From the NCBI GenBank assembly GCA_034509495.1, contig CM067506.1:20513892-20577891 (forward strand): a DNA stretch of 64,000 nt, given 5' to 3'. The stretch is from Acestrorhynchus altus. Its lineage: Eukaryota > Chordata > Actinopteri > Characiformes > Acestrorhynchidae. Position numbers and translations under genes: made by a program. The notes beneath the pieces were generated by a model that was not told the origin of the DNA, did not search any database, and saw only the letters and a program-made list of their open reading frames with translations. This document shows positions 38,801 to 46,749 of this stretch, piece after piece; the first letter of the stretch is position 1, and each line of letters begins with the position of its first letter.

Positions 38801-39066
38801 CTGTGCGCCCATGTGATTGCGCTCTGGAAGCCCAGTTCTCTACAGACTACATTGGCCAGTTTAATGTCCACTTGGTCGTCGCACACGGTTCCCCACGTGT
38901 TGTTGTGCAAGACCTCGACGCGCCCTTCATTGTCCCTGCGCCCGAAGCCCGCCAGGCGCACCTTGGCGGCGGGTGCGCGTGCTGTTCTGCCGCCCGACCG
39001 GGGGAGCGCATGAGCGCACAGGAGTACAGACATCACACCAAGAGAGATATAGAGGCCCAGTGCCAT
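19746..39066 (-). CDS. loxl4: Lysyl oxidase-like 4 (LOXL4), whole coding span, 14 coding exons
   Basis: Secreted copper amine oxidase that deaminates peptidyl lysine in collagen and elastin (family knowledge). I chained 14 exons with GT-AG borders and consistent phases into 2,424 nt, or 807 residues (human LOXL4 is about 756). In order: signal peptide at about 1-22, SRCR1 36-138, a long linker 139-211, SRCR2 212-340, SRCR3 362-462, SRCR4 472-580, and the lysyl oxidase domain 582-807. Copper ligands by family alignment are H662, H664 and H666 in CHRHYHS. The LTQ cofactor pair is K689 (GHKASFCLED) and Y725 (CWDTYRHDIDCQW), with the same 23- and 36-residue spacing as in human LOXL2. LOXL4 rather than LOXL2 or LOXL3 is indicated by HYHSIEVFTHYDLLTLNG, GCWDTYRHDIDC and the SRCR4 stretch CSENWG. 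SRCR3 lacks two cysteines (V387, F451). The product looks intact, with no frameshift or premature stop. Confidence 0.95.
19902..20013 (-). CDS. loxl4: loxl4 coding exon 13
   Basis: 112 nt, phase 0 in and phase 1 out. It encodes VEVNPSLDMAESDFLNNVM and RCRCRYDGHRVYMYGCHTG, the conserved C-terminal part of the lysyl oxidase fold. Confidence 0.93.
20014..21702. other. loxl4 intron 12-13, nothing recognised
   Basis: 1.7 kb intron, AT-rich. Open frames at 20,908-21,282 and 21,236-21,424 (minus) show no family resemblance. Confidence 0.5.
21703..21839 (-). CDS. loxl4: loxl4 coding exon 12: LTQ tyrosine segment
   Basis: 137 nt, phase 1 in and phase 0 out, GTAGGT donor. It encodes LHKRFSCYNYGDQGISVGC, WDTYRHDIDCQWVDITD and RPGDYIFQ. 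Y725 is the predicted cofactor tyrosine. Confidence 0.94.
21955..22070 (-). CDS. loxl4: loxl4 coding exon 11: copper site and LTQ lysine
   Basis: 116 nt, phase 2 in and phase 1 out. Starting inside R663 it encodes HYHSIEVFTHYDLLTLNG and RVAEGHKASFCLEDTYCPEG. H664 and H666 are predicted copper ligands and K689 the cofactor lysine. Confidence 0.94.
23045..23288 (-). CDS. loxl4: loxl4 coding exon 10: start of the catalytic domain
   Basis: 244 nt, phase 1 in and phase 2 out. It encodes [46 protein letters not shown] and WTWHQCH. The copper-binding histidine cluster is split across this exon and the next. Confidence 0.95.
23845..24162 (+). mobile_element. Tc1/mariner-like element, 3' fragment
   Basis: Encodes VQGLQAQPQLWANVPQDVIQ and TLYASMHNCISSCI, the usual C-terminal transposase segment. 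Followed by acaactcttggtggtgcat and a terminal-repeat-like ttcagtaagtgta. It sits in loxl4 intron 9-10. Confidence 0.65.
24436..24598 (-). CDS. loxl4: loxl4 coding exon 9: second half of SRCR4
   Basis: 163 nt, phase 0 in and phase 1 out. It encodes DTYYWQGDPNAQEVLLSG, CVGTELSIQQC and AAGVTCSE, with all late SRCR cysteines present. Confidence 0.92.
25033..25200 (-). CDS. loxl4: loxl4 coding exon 8: first half of SRCR4
   Basis: 168 nt, phase 0 on both sides, GTAAGT donor. It encodes VRLAGGREAGEGRVEVLMDV, RWGAVCSENWGINEAMVVC and RQLGFGFAARAHQ, diagnostic for LOXL4 among the LOXL paralogs. Confidence 0.93.
25330..25656 (-). repeat. tRNA-derived SINE (family 1), reverse orientation
   Basis: Read on the minus strand, the head contains GAGTGGCTCAGTGGTCTAAT (box A) and a region related to box B. 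The body and tail match the copies at 45,188-45,594 and 55,080-55,480. It lies in loxl4 intron 7-8. Confidence 0.7.
25745..25838 (+). repeat. LINE-type 3' tail with (TTCTA)n
   Basis: aatttccctgaaggaaccct, then gggatcaataaagttctatt and a TTCTA repeat. This resembles 3' tails of fish non-LTR elements that end in short tandem repeats. Confidence 0.5.
25918..26072 (-). CDS. loxl4: loxl4 coding exon 7: second half of SRCR3
   Basis: 155 nt, phase 1 in and phase 0 out. It encodes GPIHMNSVQCTGAERSILDC and HTQDASVICNIPKTG. Where relatives have a cysteine before xHxxDA, this exon has TTC for phenylalanine (WTFKHTQDA, F451), matching the cysteine missing from exon 6. Confidence 0.92.
26080..28750. other. 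loxl4 intron 6-7, nothing recognised
   Basis: About 2.7 kb without clear repeats or coding potential. An open frame at 26,718-26,981 has no family resemblance. Confidence 0.45.
28753..28933 (-). CDS. loxl4: loxl4 coding exon 6: first half of SRCR3
   Basis: 181 nt, phase 0 in and phase 1 out. It encodes VVRLKAGPRLGEGRVEVL and SASVVCRELGFGTAKEAL. The usual WGTVCD motif reads WGTVVD: the codon is GTT, so the first group-A cysteine is absent (V387). Confidence 0.93.
29230..29443 (-). CDS. loxl4: loxl4 coding exon 5: second half of SRCR2
   Basis: 214 nt, phase 2 in and phase 0 out. It encodes MAKKKSFWVEKMHCLGTESS, the remaining SRCR2 cysteines ending in HAVARCVPG, and a short linker to SRCR3 (SSGRPQAPHPIK). 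Confidence 0.92.
29579..29617 (-). CDS. loxl4: loxl4 coding exon 4: 39-nt microexon in SRCR2
   Basis: A CCTTCAG acceptor and CCAG/GTAC donor bound 39 nt that are phase 2 in and phase 2 out. Translated across the junctions it reads TYKKIWDEKVKDPSTRL, aligning with human LOXL4 YYRKVWDLKMRDPKSRL. It lies after an intron of about 7 kb and is too short for ORF-based detection. Confidence 0.88.
30238..30351. repeat. (CA)n microsatellite and A-tract
   Basis: CA run at 30,238-30,269 and an uninterrupted A run at 30,326-30,351, within loxl4 intron 3-4. Confidence 0.95.
30565..31015 (+). mobile_element. MITE, TATGTCCAAAT family
   Basis: Left end tatatgtccaaatatttgtg, right end cccaattcttttgtccatat. 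The interior matches the copies at 4,123 and 45,651 (agcattgagctgtg; gagttggggatgagatgg). Inserted in loxl4 intron 3-4. Confidence 0.75.
32319..32542 (-). repeat. tRNA-related SINE (family 2), reverse orientation
   Basis: Shares gcagtgagcacacatgcc, gggcagccct, ttcaagggcact and catgtcctgccagttcag with the copy at 48,640-48,863. The high-coordinate end is the presumed tRNA-like head. Confidence 0.6.
33360..33740. other. Unusually GC-rich, non-repetitive intronic block
   Basis: It lies in the 7-kb loxl4 intron between coding exons 3 and 4. It is clearly richer in G+C and CpG than its AT-rich surroundings and has two overlapping open frames without homology. A regulatory element, or foreign sequence, are both possible. 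Confidence 0.3.
35798..35846. repeat. (AT)n microsatellite
   Basis: About 24 perfect AT units. Confidence 0.96.
36573..36787 (-). CDS. loxl4: loxl4 coding exon 3: first half of SRCR2
   Basis: 215 nt, phase 0 in and phase 2 out (donor GTACGT). It encodes IEEVRLRPVL, VTEGVVEVKHAGRWRQVCDK and SRVVCGMLGFP, which closely match the human LOXL4 second SRCR. Confidence 0.93.
37219..37538 (-). CDS. loxl4: loxl4 coding exon 2: second half of SRCR1 and linker
   Basis: 320 nt, phase 1 in and phase 0 out, GTAAGT donor. It encodes PIWMDNVRCEGSEKSLKEC and GWGVHDCKHSEDLGVVC, completing SRCR1 with all six group-A cysteines. A roughly 65-residue low-conservation linker follows, with a sequon (NIT) and a short duplication (SRQQFSRQQ). 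The linker is the main reason this protein is longer than human LOXL4. The linker's 3' end is set by the best donor in frame. Confidence 0.88.
38778..39066 (-). CDS. loxl4: loxl4 coding exon 1: signal peptide and first half of SRCR1
   Basis: The ATG at 39,066 starts a hydrophobic leader (MALGLYISLGVMSVLLCAHA) with likely cleavage near residue 20-22. VRLAG at residue 36 opens SRCR1, followed by WGTVCDD and VVCRELGF. The exon begins at about 39,073 after a CACAG acceptor and ends at a GTGAGT donor in phase 1 (289 coding nt). It is clearly more GC-rich than its surroundings. A sequon (NNT) lies in SRCR1. Confidence 0.92.
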
Positions 39067-39978
39067 AGCTGCTCTGTGGAAGGCTGCTGGAGAGAATGAG
39101 ATTTGTTACATATTTATCAATCTTATGCTTTGAATCACTGATCTGCCACTGGTCTGACTGCGATGCATGGTGAGGTTTTAAAAATATGGTAGGAATCGGT
39201 TCGTTTTAGGGTATTTCACCTTCTCCATATAGCTGTGAATGAGCCATGCACGTGTGAAGTGCCTTTTAAAACTTTGGAAAATAATGAAAGAGTGACTTAG
39301 TCAAGAATTATGAAAAAACATACACCGATTAGCTTGTCAGCCTGAATTATACCACTTTAATATAATTTTGTAATTAATGCCTGGGAATGCAATTCAGCCT
39401 TAAATAGATCTCAAGTAAATGTGATTTCCACATAAGTCAGACAGAGTAGCAGAGCATTCAGTGAAAATTATAAATGCATTCAGCTTTCCTTATAATTTGT
39501 GAAAGCCTGTCATATCGTCAGCCATATGAGCTCATTTAGACCAGGGAAAAATTGCAAACATGAGAAACATGCAGAAAAAGGCATCCAAGGAGGTGAAACC
39601 ACAAAACCATCATATCCAGCATATCACACATTCCAGGTGCAGACAGTATAATGAGTAACACAAACATCTCTCCCCATAAGTGTCTCAATAAAGTGGGGGG
39701 AAAAGACAAAAATAAGTTTTCCGCAGTCTAGAAAGGGAAAGGCAGGCGCTATAAGTGGCTCTAGATGTTGCAAGTGCCAAACCAATGAACAAACTGGCTA
39801 CAAGCTGACTTGGTGAAACTTATTGTACAGAAAATAAGAAAAGAACAAAGAATATTCTTAATATTCCAAAGAAAAATGTATTCTAAACCCACATGGGCAA
39901 ATTACTTACTGCTGAATTTAAGCTTCCTTCAGTGTAGCAGACACACAGAGGTGAAGTTAGAGGCAAAGGTTCACTCAC

Positions 39979-40070
39979 CTGGCAGCCTGGAGTCACATAA
40001 GTCCCTGATGAGGGGAAAGTGAATGAAGGAAAGAGTGCAGCACTGAGACGAGGTCCTCATTCACTCTGTC
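39979..40070 (-). other. loxl4: Probable loxl4 noncoding first exon (5' UTR)
   Basis: Reading the minus strand, a strong donor (CTGCCAG then GTGAGTGA) ends a putative exon at 39,979. The first coding exon begins at a good acceptor (CTTCCACAG) only 7 nt before its ATG, so an upstream noncoding exon is required. Mammalian LOXL4 also has a 5' UTR intron. The upstream limit is a guess, placed before the pyrimidine-rich plus-strand tract. Confidence 0.4.
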
Positions 40071-40200
40071 CCTCTCCTCTCCTCCCTCCTCCCCTCCATC
40101 AGTCTCTATCCCTCCCACATCTGCCCCTTTCACCAGTTCATTCACCAGCTTTCAACTGAAGGAATTCAAGCTACTTGGATTATTGATATATAATGAAGCA
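40040..40200 (-). promoter_or_regulatory. Candidate loxl4 promoter region with a purine-rich tract
   Basis: Immediately upstream of the presumed first exon the minus strand carries a long GA-rich stretch (plus strand 40,065-40,110 is nearly all C and T). No TATA box is visible. Assignment rests only on position upstream of the inferred exon. Confidence 0.25.
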
Positions 40201-40242
40201 GAAACACTGACATAAAGAACGTAATACCTCTCACAATAGAGG

Positions 40243-40880
40243 AGCACTTTGTAGTTCTATAATTACAGACTGCAGTCTATCCATTTCTCAGCATACTTCC
40301 TTAGCTTCCTTTCACCATTTTTATCAATGGTCAGGACACCACAAAACCCCCACAGAGCAGATATTGGGGTGGTGTATCATTTTCAGCACTACCTTGACAC
40401 TGACATTGTGGTGGTGTGTTAGTGTATGTTGCACTGGTATGAATGAATCAGACACAGCAGTGTTGCTGGAGTATTTAAACCCCGTAGTGCCACTGCTGGA
40501 CTGAGAACAGTCTACCATCCACAGATATCCAGCCAAAAGCATCATGTGGGCAGCACCTTATGACCACTGATGAAGGACTAGAGGATGACCAGGGCAAACT
40601 GTGGAGCATCATATGAGCTTCTGTCTCTGACTTTACATTTACAAGGTGGAACAACTAGGTAGGAGTGTCTAATATAGTGGACAATGAGTGGTCATAGTGT
40701 TTAAACACTCCGGTAGCAATGCTGAGAATGACCCACCACCCACATAATAGCTTCTGTGTGGTGGCCCTGTGGGATAACAAAGTATGCAGAGAAACAGATG
40801 GAATACAGTCTGTAATTGTAGAACTGCAAAGTGCTCATGTTTGGTAAGAGGAGATAAAACAGTATAGAAACAAGGAGGTG
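40243..40880. repeat. Fold-back element with long inverted arms
   Basis: The left arm (about 40,243-40,485) and right arm (about 40,700-40,835) are imperfect reverse complements. For example agcactttgtagttctata pairs with tgtagaactgcaaagtgct, and gtggtgtatcattttcagca with tgctgagaatgacccaccac. No coding capacity. I recall similar repeats from characin and catfish genomes. Confidence 0.7.
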
Positions 40881-40918
40881 GTCATCATGAGGTGGTCATC
40901 ATGGCATGGTTGAATGGT

Positions 40919-41085
40919 GTAAGTCCAAATATTTGTGGACAGCCCTTCTAATGAATGCATTCAGCTACTTTAAGTTGCACACAATGCTGACACAGATGTG
41001 CAACTGCACACATGCATCTTGTCTAGTGCTTTTAATCTTGCCAAAAAAAAAAGGACTCTCTGGAGATAAACATGAACCTTTTTGG
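40919..41085 (+). mobile_element. MITE left half, split by a later insertion
   Basis: gtccaaatatttgtggacag and the following bases track the MITE at 4,123 as far as tggagataaacatgaacc. The rest of the MITE resumes near 42,149. Confidence 0.65.
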
Positions 41086-41089
41086 AACC

Positions 41090-42140
41090 ATGGATGATGT
41101 CATTTGAGAATTTGGGGGATACACAAAAGTACACAACAGGTGTGTTTTGTTGCCCATGTGTGTCATTGTGTAAATATTGGCGATAACCAGGACAACCATT
41201 TGGAACTTCCTGAAGAAGAAAGTTGACACTGGTGTACTAAGTAACAGATGTCAAACATTGCAAGTGCAGTAAAGAAGGACCCTTAAACAACATGACATCA
41301 GCAACATCAGCAACATCAGCAACATCAGCAACAACATCCAGAGGGCAGAAGTGAAGGCATCCCAATGTTTGCAGAAGACTTTATGAACAAAAAGGTACAG
41401 AGACCTCTCCAGAAGATGTAAATCACTAATTAACAAGAAGAAAAGGGAGAAACCTGGGGAAGGCCAGGCAGGAATTTGCCAAGAAGTACAGAGACCAGCC
41501 TCAGAACGTTTTGACGCGACAAAGATGAACTTTTCCAATGTGAAGAAAAGGATAATGTTCATCTGCTCATTATCCTAAACATACAAGCTCATCTGTGAAA
41601 CACAGAGGAGGTAATGTCATGGCTTGGGTTTGCTTGGCCTCTTCTGAGACATGATGGCAGCGGTACAATGAACTCAGAAATCTACAGAAAAACGTTGCCA
41701 GTCAATTTTAAGATGCTAACAAACTGATTGGAAGATCCTTCATCATACACACTGCCAAAATTACAAAGGAGTTGACCTAGTCAATATCCAGACTTAAACC
41801 CTATAGAGCTGTATTTCACCTGCTAAAGAGGAGACTGAAAGGAGTCACCTGCCAAAGTAAACACCACCTGAAAGAGGCTGCAGTGAAAGCCTGGAACAGC
41901 GTCACAAAAGAAGAATGCAGAAGTTTAATGATGTCACTGGGTCACAGACTTAATGCAGTTATTATAAGAAAAATGAAAGTCATATTCACTTTAATATATT
42001 TATTATCTGTTCCAATAGTTTATCTGTTATTTTACTCACAAGAAAAATGGGAAGGTTCAGACAAACCCAAATGTTTTCAGTCAACAGCTAAAATAAAGGG
42101 ATTGGCCCCACTGTTCAAATATTTTGGAGGGGGGTGTACT
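41090..42140 (+). mobile_element. Dead Tc1-like transposon inserted in a MITE
   Basis: Transposase remnants include GFMNKKVQRPLQ-like sequence near 41,375 (ttatgaacaaaaaggtacag), EEVMSWLGFAWP near 41,610 and QYPDLNPIELYF near 41,785. All are broken by stops. Terminal repeats are not clearly matched. Confidence 0.65.
41295..41333. repeat. 9-bp tandem repeat
   Basis: Four units of acatcagca within the Tc1-like remnant. Confidence 0.9.
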
Positions 42141-42148
42141 AACACCCC

Positions 42149-42291
42149 AGCATTGAGCTGTGGAGCAGTGGAACTGTGTTCTTCAGAATGATGGAGCTCC
42201 TTCTGATATTTTTTAGATGAGTTGGGTAGTTGAGGGTGAGGTGGGATAGTGACCATCTGACATCCTGACCTCACACATCATGTCTAGTTGG
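42149..42291 (+). mobile_element. MITE middle part, continuation of the copy at 40,919
   Basis: agcattgagctgtggagcag through gacatcctgacctcac matches the interior of the copies at 30,565 and 15,696. It is cut off at about 42,291 by a second Tc1-like element. Confidence 0.6.
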
Positions 42292-43384
42292 AACCCTTCC
42301 CGGGACAGTAAAGACAATTACTCTGACAAAATCACAGAGCACTATCAAATCCATTATCATCAAACGGAGAGTAAAATGGCACCACAACAAACCTGCTAAG
42401 AGAAGACTGCCCACCAAAACTCTGACCGGCTAAGGAGGGCATGAATCAGAGAGGTAGCACCAAAGGTAAGCCTGAAGGAGCTGCACAGTTCCCAAGCAGA
42501 GACTGTAGTATCTGTCCATAAAACAACAATAAGCTGTACTTATTGAGTGGGCTTGATGATACAGTGGTCAGAAAAAAGCCTTTACTTACAGACAAAAATA
42601 GGAAGGCCTGTTTGAAATTTGCCAAAAGGCATCAGGGAGACTCTGCAAATGCATGGAGGATGGTGCTCTGGTCAGATGAGACCAAAATGTAACTTTTCAG
42701 CCATGTCTGGTGCAAAACCAACACATTTCATCACCCATAATGAAACATGGTGGTGGCAGTATAATGTTGTGGGGATGTTTTTCAGCAGCAGGGATTGGGA
42801 AACTGATCTGAGTTGAGGGGAAGATGGATGGTACTAAATACAAGGATAATCTTGAGCAAAACCTTTGTCTGTTAGTGATTTGAGCCTAGGATGGAGGTTC
42901 CCCTTCCAAAGGACAATGACACAAAGCATATTGCTAAAGCAACACTTGAGTGGTTTAAGGGGAAATGTGTAAATGTATTGGAATGACCTAGTCAAAGCAC
43001 GGAGCTTAATCCAACAGAGAATCTGTGGTCAGACTTGTGGAATGTTGTTCACCAGCAGAAACCATCTAACTTGAAGGAGCTGGAACAGTTTTGACAGAAG
43101 GAGTGGGCAAAAATCTCAGTGGCAAGAGGTGGCAAACTCATAATGACTTATCGAAAGCATTCTGCGGCTGTAGGATGGTGAATAGTTATGCACAGTGACA
43201 TTTTCTGTTATTTTTCCCTATTTGTTTGTTTCACAATAAAATAAAAATAAAATGTTCAACGTTGAAGGCATGTTCCGTAAATGAAATGATGCAAACCCTC
43301 AAATAATCCATTTTAATTCCAGGTTGTGAAGCAGCAAAACATGAACAATGCCAAGAGGGTGAATACTTTCACAAGGCACTTTAT
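42292..43384 (+). mobile_element. Dead Tc1-like transposon, left end truncated
   Basis: Related to the copy at 5,092: gcctttacttacagacaaaa and gagtggtttaaggggaaatg occur in both. It retains the right terminal sequence ggtgaatactttcacaaggc at 43,359-43,378. Transposase frames are broken. Confidence 0.75.
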
Positions 43385-43389
43385 GTACA

Positions 43390-45180
43390 TATGCTCTTGC
43401 TTTCATCATAAATTCATTCAAATCAGTATTGAGAACAATCTCTGGACACGTGCTCAGAAGTTTGAATATTATTGTAGAGGCTTATTGAGGATTCCTGTTG
43501 CATTTTGGATTAGATTGAATTCATATTAATTTATTTTTGTTTTTTGGCACAACCACTTATGGTAGTTTATGTCATCAAATAAGCTTCGCGAGAAAAATCT
43601 TTCCTTGTCTGTTACGTTAATATTAAATTAATAAATAAATTCTTGGCCCATCACAGAAATTGTGTAAAAAAACTGTACTTGATAGTTTCTAAGCAATTTG
43701 AGTTATAAAAGTTTAGCTTCTGTTAAGCACTGTCCAGTTCACTTTTGAGGTTATTTACCAGGTTATTTCCTGGTTATCTTTTTAAGGACAAGACAGAAGT
43801 TGTTTGAGCAACAGTTGTTTGGGAAGTTATTTGCAATGTCTATTTTGCAAATAGCTCGAGCAGTATAACAGGAACGTTTGCGGCTGAGCAAGGACCATTG
43901 CTGCTGTTGATAAAGTGTAATTCAGGTTTAAAACAAACCTCAGGGGAACTGATTTAGCAGGACATGTGTATTCATAGCAGCCACATTCCATCGTGCCAGG
44001 TGGGTGTAGGAACATCAACAACAGTTACTGTAAATCCTGTATTTCCTCTCACAGGTACACACGGCGGAGAAGAAGTGCGGGGGGAATCAAACAATTTGTA
44101 AAAATATTGAATTATTCGTAATGCAAATTTGGATCCTGTTTATGCTGTTAGTGTAGAACCAGCAATTTAGCTGTTTGCTAGGCAGTGTTTGTGTGACTGA
44201 GTGCTTGAGTGCTTCTCCCTCCCTTTTTGGGTAAACCAAGACAGGAAGACAGGGCTTCTATTAGAGGGCCCTAATCAAAGAGAAATCTTACTGGATGACC
44301 GGGAGGAGAGAGTGTGACCCAAAAATAAACAGCCAGGGACCCCAGATTAACATGATTGCATGGAATATTCACACATATGCAGTATTGAACTCCACACAGA
44401 CATCCATCGAGCAGATTATAGGATGTGCTTTCCTCAAAAGAGCACAGTAGACATTACAGTGCCTAAAGTTATAAGGGACTAGCAGGCAAACTGATGATGC
44501 GGTGCATCAGTTTGCATTACGTGCATTACGTGGATATTAACAGACCAGTCGCTGCTGATTCAGTGTGTGCATGTGTGTGTGTGTGTGTGTGTGAGGGGCG
44601 GGCAGAGTAAACTGCAGCCACAGACTGAGCTCTTAAGAGGCGCTGCTGTGGTGCACTGCTTGCCTCCACCTCTGTAATTACCCGCCGAAGCCTGGATCTG
44701 CCCTTAGCCACAATTTGCGGTGCCATGAAATAAATACACACTCTCCAACAATAAACAACTGCCTTTTTAAATTATAGCACCTCCTTTTGCTCACCCCCAC
44801 CATCTGCTCTCTCTGTGCAGATTTGAAGTATTTCATAACACATTTATGGAATGACTCTCTAAGAACATCCAGTAAAGACAAGCAAATATTTGTGCTACCA
44901 CACACTGGCTCTTGCATGTCAGGTTTGCACTTGTCTCAGATTTCTTCTAATTACATTGTAACAGTGTAGTCTTGTGATTTGGACTGAAAAAGTCACCTGC
45001 ACTGGCTTTAGATGATTCAGCATTATGTCAGTGATAACAGTAGAAGAAATCAGCTGTAGCTTATTGTTCAGATGCCTAATTAGCCTTGAGTGACCCTAAA
45101 TAGCTTGATTAGGTGGAAGATGGTTAGGTGCAAATTTCCTACATCATGCAAAATAAAAGTCTACAATAATACAGCTGTTG
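43390..45180. other. Intergenic, no gene recognised
   Basis: Contains a GT microsatellite at 44,571-44,593. The block 44,040-44,360 is more complex than its surroundings, with no reading frame. Confidence 0.45.
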
Positions 45181-45187
45181 TGGGTTT

Positions 45188-45594
45188 AGAGTGGCTCAGT
45201 GGTCTTATGCACTAGAACTGTTCTGAAGATCACAGGTTGGAATCCGGAGTCATGTGGCTTGCCATCAGCAGCCAGTGTCTGAAAGAGCAAAATCGGTCAT
45301 GATCCCTCTGGGTGGGTAGATGATGTTCTCACCCTGCATCACATCCCAGTGCAATGCTGGTCAGCACAGGTGTCTTTTAGACATTTTATCAGAGCTGTGG
45401 ACCTGGTGCTTTCCTCAGAGCGCATTGGCAGCCCAACAATAATGCAATGGTGTAAGTTCAAAAAGAGGCATTGGCTGACTTTACATATATCGGAGGAAGC
45501 ATGTGCTTTTCTTCAGCCTTCTTGTGTTCTAGAGTCCTATTGCAGTTGGGTAATTGGCAATTCCAAATTGTTGGGAAAATCGTGACAAAAAAGC
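45188..45594 (+). repeat. tRNA-derived SINE (family 1)
   Basis: The head has gagtggctcagtggtcttat (box A) and acaggttggaatccggag (box B). The 3' part has tggctgactttacatatatc and gggtaattggcaattccaaa. It is the longest of the three copies. Confidence 0.8.
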
Positions 45595-45650
45595 AGTTGC
45601 AAAAAGCATGTTGTGTTACTCGTTTAAGAATTTATTACATTTAATTATAC

Positions 45651-46212
45651 TACACTGGTGTCCCAATACTTTTGTCCAAAGCATTGAGACATGCATGTCG
45701 TTTTATTTATTTAATTCAATGCTCATTTAATGTATCTTCTGAAGTCAAGAGCATTAAAAAGGATTTATGCAGCTTGTCGTGGGAGCAACTTCTCTGCTAT
45801 CCATGGAAGGCTTTATACTAGATTTTGGGGCATTCCATTGAGGATTTGATTGCATTCAGTGACAAGTGTTAGTGAAGTCAGGATGTTGGATGATCACCAC
45901 CTCACCTCATCCTCAACTCCCAAATCAATTTAAAAGTATTGGCTGGAGTGCCATCATTCCAAAGAACACAGATCCATTGCTCCACAGCTCAATGGCCCTC
46001 TAGCCCACTCCTGGCATTAGGCACCAAACAGTCCGTGTTTATCTGCGGCAAAGAGTTATATTCTATTGGCAATACTTACAAACAATATTTAGAATGCTTA
46101 CTAGTACCTAAAGGGACAGGAAAAGCTGTTGCTTTCTACTTCTGTGTCAGCAATGTGTACCTGAATGCATTCATGGGAATGGGTGTCCACAAATATTTGG
46201 ACATACAGTGTA
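45651..46212 (-). mobile_element. MITE, TATGTCCAAAT family, reverse orientation
   Basis: Starts tacactggtgtcccaatact and ends aatatttggacatacagtgta, i.e. both terminal inverted repeats. About 560 bp, non-coding. Confidence 0.78.
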
Positions 46213-46327
46213 TGACTAGTGGAAGGCTGGAAAGTTTTTCTCCTAATTACTTTGCTGATTGAGTTCTTTTTTATTTTATTAGTTCATAACACTTGAGGGT
46301 TATATAGGGTGTGTTGAAGCTAAAACA

Positions 46328-46370
46328 TGCAGGGCAGGGGTGCCTCCAGGATCAGAACTGAAAAACACTG
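46328..46370. repeat. Partial hAT-like MITE end
   Basis: gcagggcaggggtgcctcca through gaaaaacactg matches the right end of the copy at 46,577. Confidence 0.5.
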
Positions 46371-46576
46371 GTCTAGACAGAGAAGTTAATATTATTCATG
46401 AAGATTATTGTCACTGTCACACATATGTCCAACCTAGCAACTTCACAGAAGGGTGGGGGGACCTTAACTTTCAATAGATGGCATTTTTAACCATTTGTCT
46501 TGGTCCAATAAAAAAAGGGGAAAAAAAAGAAGAATCGATTATTTTTATTTTCAGCTCCTTTGAGAGTTGCTTAGAG

Positions 46577-46742
46577 CAGTGTTGCTTAACTTTGGGCCTG
46601 GAGGCACCCTGCCCTTGTGGAATTCCTGCTTTATTTAATACACAATCTAATGCTGATTGAAGTAATCAGTGTTGCTGGGATCATCGAAAGCACCAAAATG
46701 CATAGGGTAGGGTGCCTCCAGGACCAGGGTTGAAAAACATTG
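46577..46742. mobile_element. hAT-like MITE
   Basis: Starts cagtgttgcttaactttggg and ends aggttgaaaaacattg-like sequence (accagggttgaaaaacattg). Flanks gcttagag and gcttaaaa match at 6 of 8 positions. Confidence 0.65.
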
Positions 46743-46749
46743 GCTTAAA

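Noticed and set aside
19746..39066. Identity as LOXL3, suggested by TTC31 as neighbour
   Set aside because: Catalytic-domain and SRCR4 signatures (HYHSIEVFTHYDLLTLNG, GCWDTYRHD, CSENWG) match LOXL4, not LOXL3 (HYHSMDIFTHYDI, GCWDLYRHD).
38630..39099. Long plus-strand open frames (127 and 141 codons)
   Set aside because: They are antisense shadows of the GC-rich first loxl4 coding exon, which has a signal peptide and SRCR homology on the minus strand.
41295..41333. Short regular repeat considered as CRISPR-like
   Set aside because: Perfect 9-bp tandem units without spacers in a eukaryotic genome; a simple tandem repeat.
45188..45270. Possible functional tRNA gene
   Set aside because: Box A and box B motifs are present, but the cloverleaf is degenerate and the sequence continues into a SINE body shared with two other copies.
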